Shown one piece after another: positions 58,560 through 64,000 of a stretch of 64,000 bases of DNA; the stretch's first letter is position 1; each line of letters starts with the position of its first letter. This stretch comes from Streptomyces sp. cg36 (lineage in GTDB: Bacteria; Actinomycetota; Actinomycetes; Streptomycetales; Streptomycetaceae). A program made the position numbers and the translations under genes. The DNA lies in contig NZ_CP163520.1 in the NCBI RefSeq assembly GCF_041080675.1, positions 4,030,001 to 4,094,000 on the forward strand, in the 5' to 3' direction. The notes beneath the pieces were generated by a model, which saw only the letters and a program-made list of their open reading frames with translations, made no database searches and was not told the origin of the DNA.

Positions 58560-59243
58560 TCAGATGAACCTCCAGGTGCCGCGCGGCCGGTAGTAGGCAT
58601 GAATGTCGCCCTCGATGGTGATGCGCTCCAGGGCGCCGAGAATGGCAAGTTTGCGCAGCACCTCGCGCACGGAATGCAAGCCGGCCTCGTCCTCTTTCTC
58701 GATTCCCAGCAGCGCCCCGACGTCTACCACGCTCCACGTGGTGTGCGGCTTGGAACCGATGAGGTTCAGGACCTCGTGGCGCCGCGCTCCCCTCACCAGC
58801 ACCGGGTCCGGCTGCGCCGGTGCCGTGGCCACGGACGGGTTTTCTGGGGCGAAGCCGGCTGCGGACATGAGGGCTCCGTCCTGCCCTGGGGTCCCTTCCG
58901 GCTGGAGCATCGGCGTGGAAGCAGGCGTCCCGTCCCCATCCCGTGAGGGCGGCGGCTCCTCGTCGGGAACCACCCACAGGCGCGTCGGTTCTGTTGAGGA
59001 CTCCAGAAGACCGAGTTGCTCGGCGCCCTCGCGGACGGCGAGCCAGTCGGTGTGCGCGGCAGTGTTCCGGGTCATCAAGGCCAGGACTTCTTCACGCTTC
59101 TTCCGCATCTCCCCGAGCCGCTGCTCCAACTCGGGGATGGCCTGGTCATATCGCAGCAGAGAGGCTTTGCACCGGCGGTTCAGCAGGTCCATCTGGTCCG
59201 CAGGGTCCGCGAGGAGGCCCTCGGCCATCGACTCGTAGGCCAT
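58560..59243 (-). CDS. Coiled-coil and winged-helix protein
   Basis: A 227-residue protein. An N-terminal coiled coil (about 15-60, including RYDQAIPELEQRLGEMRKKR) and a disordered Pro/Gly/Ser-rich middle (about 90-150) precede a C-terminal winged-helix domain. That domain reads RRHEVLNLIGSKPHTTWSVV, then VREVLRKLAILGALERI and a beta-hairpin wing. It is a probable DNA-binding protein. It lies 271 bases downstream of the TniA-TniB fusion on the same strand, where a target-selection protein (TniQ-like) would sit in a Tn5053-type array, but it shows no TniQ similarity. The start could also be 59228. Confidence 0.6.
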   Translation of the reverse strand: MAYESMAEGLLADPADQMDLLNRRCKASLLRYDQAIPELEQRLGEMRKKREEVLALMTRNTAAHTDWLAVREGAEQLGLLESSTEPTRLWVVPDEEPPPSRDGDGTPASTPMLQPEGTPGQDGALMSAAGFAPENPSVATAPAQPDPVLVRGARRHEVLNLIGSKPHTTWSVVDVGALLGIEKEDEAGLHSVREVLRKLAILGALERITIEGDIHAYYRPRGTWRFI

Positions 59244-59514
59244 GCAAACACGGTAGGGCGAACGGCAGTTGATTGTCAGCACGATGTGTGAGCGCTCGGG
59301 TGCAGATGCGGAATTCGCTTCCCGGGGCCGCATTTTCTGGGATCACCCATTCCATCGCCAGATACCAGTGCGATATCTACCCTTGCTTACTAGCCTGTCA
59401 CGCCTATCAACATCCCGTAGCAGTTGGCCGATTGGCGCCCTGTCCCACAGCTGTCCCACTCTTACTGGCCTTAGCGTGGCGCAGACGCGTGAGGGCGTTG
59501 TGGTGGATGTCAGC

Positions 59515-62118
59515 TCAGCAGGCCTGCGAGCCCCACAGGCCGGACAGGGCGTCGAACTCCTCACGGGTGAGGGACTCGGTGCCGTCGTGGATGGCGCGGA
59601 TCGCTCCGCTGCGCACCAGGTAGGCCAGCCGCGCGATACTGCCACCGGTGATCTTGTAGAGGTGGTCGGCCAGGTCCGGCAAAGTGCCGGCGGCATGGTG
59701 ACGCAGCCGCAACGCTGCCTCCGCCTCGGCGATCGTTGTATGCCAGGCCTGCTTGCTGGACCTGCCTGTGAGTCTCACCAGCATCAGGCGCCGCTGCTCC
59801 CACACGGAGAGGGCATCCGCCGCTCCGAGATCCATCCCGGCGAACACGAAGGTGACCGGCAGCCAGTCGTACAGCTCCCGCAGCACCCGGGCCGTGGAGG
59901 TGTCGGCGCCCGCCCGCAGGTGGCGGCCGTCGATCTCGTCCACCAGGATGAGGCCGGTGCCGCTGGCGACCAGGGCAGCACGCGCCTGCCACATGAGATC
60001 GGCGATAGTGACGCGCGAGGGGGCGGCGACGGATACCCCAGCGGTTCGGATGAGTTCGGTGAGCAGCATCCGCGGCGTGGCGCTTCGCGGAACAGAGACC
60101 TGGATCACGGGCCGGTGAGGTGATTCCCCCTGGCCGGTAGGGTGCAGGCAGTTGTACCAGCGGGCGGATTCGACCAGCACGGTCGTCTTGCCGGTGGCAG
60201 CGGCCCCGTGCACTAGAAGCCCGTGCCGGGCACCCGTGGAATGCTTGTTCATCAAGACCAGCTCCTGCACCCGAGCGGCCGCGGCGACAACTTCCCCGCT
60301 ATGGATGGGCAGTTGGGCGTGATAGGCCAGACGGGGCGCGTCCAGGGCGGCCGACGACGGCGCCTGCAGGGGTAGCCACGTGCGCGTGGTGGCGGCCTGC
60401 CGTGATGCCCGTACGGGTGTGGGCAACCGCCGTGTACTGGACGACGGGGAGGCGGAAGCCGTCTCCCCTCGCTGGAACCGGGCAAATTGCCTGTCGTAAA
60501 AGGACGGCGGGAGCGACGAGGGCCGCCTGCCGGTACACAACGGCACGGTCAGCCACCGCCCGTCCGGGGTGCCCAGCCATACCCGCTGGAAGTCGTAGGG
60601 GTCCCACCGGACCTCGGCCACGGCCCTGATGCCAGACGGAGGTGATGCCCAACTCTGCTGTAGCTCCGAGCTGTTGTAGATACAGCCGTGCAGGGTAATG
60701 CCCATCGGTGAAATCGCCCGGGTGGCTCGCGGGAGCAGATCTGCGAAGGCATCGGGGGACCAGGGAGTGGCTAGCCAGCCGGCCTGAGCGACGAGAGCGG
60801 TGTAGCGCTGGGCGGGCGTTTCTGCGCCTGGCACGGCGACCTCCTTGGCACGCGCGCCGAGCCGGGTGTGAGGCCAGACGCGAAGAACCCACTCGTCCAC
60901 CCGCGCCTGGACATCTTCCAACGCCATCCCCTCCCCGCTGCCCAGGAGGTCGGCGAGCTGGTCGGCCATGCACGCGATGAGCAGGTCGACGTGCTGCTCG
61001 CGGCCGGTGACGCGCGGCATGTGCTGCCGGATGCGCACCCCCAGTCGGGTACACGCCTGAGAGAAGCCCCGCAGACTGGCCGGCATACCGGCCACCCCAA
61101 TGGTCTGCGGGCGGATCAGCGGCGCCTCTCCCGGAGCCAGGGTGGCGTCCGGTAAACGGTGACCGCCAACCCACTGTGCCCGTACATCGGCGGGGACCGC
61201 CATACGGGCCAGCAGGGCCGCCCCGTCAAGGGTCCGCCTGTCCCTGTGGACCGCGGCGGTCAGAACGCAGGCGGAGTCGGCGTCCACGGCGATGACGATC
61301 TCGGGAAGGTCCTGGTGACCAAAAGCGCCCAAGGGCGAAGGAAGCCGCACCATGTCCAGCACGACGTATCGTCCCGGCCAGTGCGAGGACCGCTGGCCGG
61401 GATAGGTGAAGACCCTGCCCTCCAGCAACCCCGCGCCGACGGCCTCGGCATACAGCCGGTGGAACGCGGAACGAGACGGCAGCGCTACCCCTTCCACGCT
61501 GTGGCGCTGCTCCACCAGGGCAGCCACTCTGCGGCGCAGCCCCTCCACCGTGAATCGTCGGCGGTCCGGCAGTTCGGACACGGCCACCTGCAGGGCCTCC
61601 CGTACCCGGTAGTCCCAGCGCGCACCCACCTCTTCGCGTCGCCCAGCCCGCCCGTCCACCAGCCCGAAGATCCCCTCGGCCTGGTAACGCTGGCGCCGTC
61701 GGCGCAGCGAGCGCACCGACGCCCCATGGACCCCCTGGGCCAGCAGTTCCACGGCCTTGGCCGCCTCTCGCTCCCCCAAGGTGCACAGAGCGGGGTCGTA
61801 CTCCGGGCGCGGGCGAGTGTCAGACGGTGCACCAGGCGGCAGGCCGGTCATCACTTCGACGATGTGCCGCTGCCACCAGAGGGCCTGCTCCCTGGCCGCG
61901 GGCGACGGCCAGTCCTGTTCCACCGGAACCCGCGGATCTCCTTGATCCAGCACCTTGAAATCGGTACTGACCAGCACCGCGCCGACATCGGCTTGGACCT
62001 CGGCACCGAACGCGTCCACCAGCGTGAGCTGCCGCCCTGCCAGACCCGTAATCGTGAAGGCCCGCCCGTCGAGACGCACCCGGTCGCCGATGCCCAGCCG
62101 TTCAGGCCATGCCGTCAT
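59515..62118 (-). CDS. TniA/TnsB-like DDE protein fused to a TniB/TnsC-like AAA+ ATPase
   Basis: An 867-residue single polypeptide. Residues 1-240 are DNA-binding helical domains. About 245-395 is an RNase H-like integrase core with D255 in YVVLDMVRL. The usual second Asp motif (DNG/DHG) reads GVAGM (A343), and the usual KG-x-V-E-R reads REQHVDLL (D378), so the triad appears lost. About 465-525 is a Mu-transposase C-terminal barrel (GCIYNSSELQQ, VRWDPYDFQRVWLG). About 600-867 is a TniB-type AAA+ domain with Walker A HGAAATGKTT and Walker B LILVDEIDG, an arginine-rich EQRRLMLVRL and the C-terminal GGSIARLAYL. ATG 62118 has GAAGG upstream; the frame is open to 62196. TniA and TniB are normally separate proteins. 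Confidence 0.72.
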   Translation of the reverse strand: MTAWPERLGIGDRVRLDGRAFTITGLAGRQLTLVDAFGAEVQADVGAVLVSTDFKVLDQGDPRVPVEQDWPSPAAREQALWWQRHIVEVMTGLPPGAPSDTRPRPEYDPALCTLGEREAAKAVELLAQGVHGASVRSLRRRRQRYQAEGIFGLVDGRAGRREEVGARWDYRVREALQVAVSELPDRRRFTVEGLRRRVAALVEQRHSVEGVALPSRSAFHRLYAEAVGAGLLEGRVFTYPGQRSSHWPGRYVVLDMVRLPSPLGAFGHQDLPEIVIAVDADSACVLTAAVHRDRRTLDGAALLARMAVPADVRAQWVGGHRLPDATLAPGEAPLIRPQTIGVAGMPASLRGFSQACTRLGVRIRQHMPRVTGREQHVDLLIACMADQLADLLGSGEGMALEDVQARVDEWVLRVWPHTRLGARAKEVAVPGAETPAQRYTALVAQAGWLATPWSPDAFADLLPRATRAISPMGITLHGCIYNSSELQQSWASPPSGIRAVAEVRWDPYDFQRVWLGTPDGRWLTVPLCTGRRPSSLPPSFYDRQFARFQRGETASASPSSSTRRLPTPVRASRQAATTRTWLPLQAPSSAALDAPRLAYHAQLPIHSGEVVAAAARVQELVLMNKHSTGARHGLLVHGAAATGKTTVLVESARWYNCLHPTGQGESPHRPVIQVSVPRSATPRMLLTELIRTAGVSVAAPSRVTIADLMWQARAALVASGTGLILVDEIDGRHLRAGADTSTARVLRELYDWLPVTFVFAGMDLGAADALSVWEQRRLMLVRLTGRSSKQAWHTTIAEAEAALRLRHHAAGTLPDLADHLYKITGGSIARLAYLVRSGAIRAIHDGTESLTREEFDALSGLWGSQAC

Positions 62119-62227
62119 CCGCCTTCGTCCCCTCGCAACAGGGCCGTGCACCACCTTGGGACGTGTGCACAGTGTAGGCCGACCTTGTAAATCCAATTAA
62201 GCAATTGGAAGGTTCGGTCGGCCGGAT

Positions 62228-62695
62228 TCAGGGTGGAAACTCCTCCCAGTCGACCGAGAGAGGGCCGTCGGGCAGCCAGCCCTCCCAGTACCCCTGGATC
62301 ACCAGGGCCAGATCGGCTGGCCGGGTCGTCACTGCGGCGAGCTCGGCAAGACTCCACCACCGTGCGCCCTCCAAGAGGACTACCCGGTCAGCCGGACCCG
62401 GCAGGCTCCGGAACACCACCAAGATCATCCGAAGCTCGGCCCCGGCCAGGACGCATGATGACGACGGCGTCCAGATATGCCCGGTGAGCGACCCGAATTC
62501 CCACGCCGGCGGCCGTCGCCACCATGTCGCCACCGCCCGGGCAGCGGCATCCTCGTAGCTCTCGCCGCGTCGTACCCGGGTTTCCGGTGGGCGGCAGCCA
62601 CCTGCGGTGGAGCAGAGGAGCACAGTACGCAGGCTGCGGTCGAGAGGTAGTACCAGCGCGATCCGGCGCGGGGAGCGGCGGGGAGCAGGATTCAC
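62228..62695 (-). CDS. NUDIX-fold protein with degenerate Nudix box
   Basis: A 155-residue protein. The N-terminal strands (RIALVLPLDRSLRTVLLCST) and layout are those of NUDIX hydrolases. The Nudix box region reads RRGESYEDAAARAVATWW, where the catalytic REUxEExGU would be expected, so the metal-binding glutamates are mostly absent. It may bind a nucleotide or serve as a structural module rather than hydrolyse. The GTG start is five bases from the 18-bp palindrome on the minus strand. Its stop is 109 bases ahead of the TniA-TniB start on the same strand, so they probably form an operon. Confidence 0.6.
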   Translation of the reverse strand: MNPAPRRSPRRIALVLPLDRSLRTVLLCSTAGGCRPPETRVRRGESYEDAAARAVATWWRRPPAWEFGSLTGHIWTPSSSCVLAGAELRMILVVFRSLPGPADRVVLLEGARWWSLAELAAVTTRPADLALVIQGYWEGWLPDGPLSVDWEEFPP

Positions 62696-63022
62696 TCCCG
62701 AATGTTATTGGAATAACTGATCAGGGAAGGGTCGCCGCACCGAGAACGCTTTGCGTATAGACCTAGGACTACCCAACCGGGCCGGGAATTCGGACTCCCG
62801 CCTCACTGGCAGCAGGATGCGGATGGCGAAAGTGTGCCTGAGGCCGTGAAGCCGGGGTGCGTTGATGTCGACGCGCGCTGTGGTGACCAGCTGCCTCGTC
62901 CTCGTCCTTCACCACGCATCAACCTGAGGATGGAAAACCCGCCGTGCCGTCCCGGTCGACGCTTCCGTCTCTCTGCTTCGCTTCACCCTCTGGCGAGTCC
63001 GAAACCCCTGAATATGGTCGGT
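62696..63022. other. Gap between NUDIX-fold gene and receiver-domain gene
   Basis: 327 bases. It contains the right 18-bp repeat and presumably the promoter for the NUDIX/TniAB genes. I see no gene or further repeat. Confidence 0.5.
62700..62717 (-). repeat. 18-bp inverted repeat, right copy (operator candidate)
   Basis: On the minus strand it reads GTTATTCCAATAACATTC, identical to the left copy at 57964-57981. It lies directly upstream of the NUDIX-fold gene start. Confidence 0.9.
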
Positions 63023-64000
63023 TCAGTCGGCGACCGCTGTGTGCTCCGTACCTCGCGCGGCCGGTACGGTCGGCTGCCTGACTTGCCGCTTGTTGCCCTT
63101 GAGGCCGAGTTCCTCCTTCTGCCGTTCGAAGTCGATGTCCGGAGTTCCGATGCGTCCCACGGCCCGGCTGTGTCCCGTCAACATCGCCTCTGCGAAGGGG
63201 CTGTCGAGCGTGGCGACGCGCCGCCACCCCCGTACCTCGTCTAGCGGGAGGGAGGAGACGTCCTCGAAGTCCACCAATAGATCCGGCACGTCGAGATACT
63301 TCGGCAGCACGCGGTAGCGGTTGTGGTCGGTTCGGAAGAGGTCGGAGACACGTTGCTTGCTGCCCCCATTGGCCTGCCATTCGGCGACGGGCGGCGACGT
63401 GTGGAGGATGTGGGCGCGCGCCATACGTACGAACTCGGCCTTGGCCCGGCGCTTCTTGCTCCCCTCCGCCGTGGACGGGTCCTCGTAGAGGTCGCAGGCG
63501 GGAGTGAGAACGAGTCCCCAGTCCCCGGTCGGCGAAACCAGGATGTCGGCGGCGGTGACGTGATGCGTGACAGGCGGCTTGAGGTAGACCCTCGCTGCGG
63601 AGGAGTGCCCCACGGTGTTCCCACCGTTCGTTGAGATCACGGAGTCGAGTTCACGAACCGCGTTCTCCTTCAGCCACGCGGCCAGCTGGTTGATCAGCAC
63701 GAGGGGGATCTCCTGCTGGTCCGACTCGGCCATCTCTTCCCAGTTCGGAGCGACGGTGTCCCGAAGGAAGGACCGCATGAAGCGGTCGGTGACCGCTCCG
63801 AGCTGACGCGTGAGTGAGGGAACGCCGGACTGGAGAGCTGCTCGCACAGCCTCGACAAGGTCGTCCAGGTGATTCTTCGTCACTACGTTCACGAGCGGCG
63901 GGCGCTTCAGACTCTCGACGCGCTGTGGGAAGCCAGTGCAGAAGATCACCGGGATCCAGCACTTCTGGGCGACACGTTCGTACATGTCCCGTCCACGCTC
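63023..64000 (-). CDS. Receiver-domain protein (N-terminus beyond window)
   Basis: 325 residues are visible; the frame stays open to the window edge with no start required. The first ~55 residues are the C-terminal half of a response-regulator receiver fold. They include the conserved Thr region (WIPVIFCTGFPQ) and Lys (VNVVTKNHLDDLVEAVRAAL). The phospho-acceptor Asp would lie outside the window. A helical segment and a domain containing ADILVSPTGDWGLVLTPACD follow, with a charged linker and a basic tail. There is no DNA-binding output domain. It resembles the receiver proteins paired with kinase-like ATPases in predicted bacterial conflict systems, but this is from memory only. Confidence 0.6.
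   Translation of the reverse strand, partial: ERGRDMYERVAQKCWIPVIFCTGFPQRVESLKRPPLVNVVTKNHLDDLVEAVRAALQSGVPSLTRQLGAVTDRFMRSFLRDTVAPNWEEMAESDQQEIPLVLINQLAAWLKENAVRELDSVISTNGGNTVGHSSAARVYLKPPVTHHVTAADILVSPTGDWGLVLTPACDLYEDPSTAEGSKKRRAKAEFVRMARAHILHTSPPVAEWQANGGSKQRVSDLFRTDHNRYRVLPKYLDVPDLLVDFEDVSSLPLDEVRGWRRVATLDSPFAEAMLTGHSRAVGRIGTPDIDFERQKEELGLKGNKRQVRQPTVPAARGTEHTAVAD

Larger units (their letters stand above)
55250..62717. mobile_element. Putative accessory/transposon-derived locus after tRNA-Leu
   Basis: A run of transposition-derived and regulatory genes replaces the conserved gene order: DDE transposase, recombinase-like protein, XRE regulator, coiled-coil/winged-helix protein, TniA-TniB fusion and a NUDIX-fold protein. 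The outer boundaries are not defined. I found no target-site duplication and no tRNA-Leu 3' copy within the window. An inverted 18-bp repeat links 57964-57981 with 62700-62717. Confidence 0.5.

Noticed and set aside
57964..62717. The 18-bp inverted repeats as certain transposon ends
   Set aside because: No target-site duplication and no TG/CA end extension were found, and both copies are placed like operators. I therefore list them as repeats and leave the element interpretation open.

Overview
The window is a stretch of a Streptomyces chromosome centred on the replication origin. The evidence is very high GC, frequent GTG starts, the order rpmH / dnaA / oriC / dnaN / gnd / recF / dciA / gyrB / gyrA, Streptomyces-type DnaA boxes, ten copies of the ParB site GTTTCACGTGAAAC, and a gene order that (from memory) follows S. 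coelicolor SCO3899 down to SCO3843.

Layout. 1-13.6 kb: end of ino1, an MFS exporter, an LppU-like protein, CCA-adding enzyme (-), a DUF6049 membrane protein, MurJ, a pseudokinase, sigM-rsmA, and trxB-trxA behind a textbook SigR-type promoter. 13.6-20.6 kb (minus strand): an acetyltransferase and the origin-proximal run rpmH-rnpA-yidD-yidC-jag-rsmG-parA-parB. 20.9-33.3 kb (plus): dnaA, oriC (about 0.9 kb), dnaN, gnd, recF, dciA, gyrB, gyrA and a DUF3566 protein. 33.4-41.8 kb: tRNA-Ile, several small or secreted proteins, a Ser/Thr kinase with an adjacent XRE protein, tRNA-Ala, DUF5324, a cyclophilin, a rhomboid protease and crgA. A compact group of DnaA boxes lies between the convergent rhomboid and crgA genes. 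41.9-46.2 kb: DUF881 and three class E sortases with pabA embedded. 46.4-54.5 kb (minus): fhaA-fhaB-PP2C-SEDS-pbpA-pknB, the growth and division signalling cluster. tRNA-Leu (54.9 kb) ends the conserved part.

How the core genes connect. MurJ, the pseudokinase, PknB, FhaA, FhaB, PP2C phosphatase, SEDS protein, PbpA and CrgA are the pieces of the actinobacterial PknB-controlled peptidoglycan programme. DnaA, oriC, ParAB and parS couple initiation to segregation. SigM/RsmA and thioredoxin form an oxidative-stress module.

Downstream of tRNA-Leu (55.1-64 kb) the content becomes accessory: a DDE transposase translationally coupled to a degenerate tyrosine-recombinase-like protein, an XRE regulator, a coiled-coil/winged-helix protein, a single-polypeptide fusion of a TniA/TnsB-like DDE protein with a TniB/TnsC-like AAA+ ATPase whose DDE triad looks eroded, a NUDIX-fold protein with a degenerate Nudix box, and a receiver-domain protein cut by the window edge. 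An 18-bp AT-rich sequence occurs twice in inverted orientation, in the two promoter regions of this locus, suggesting one regulon or one element. This locus is the best candidate for an undescribed system in the window.
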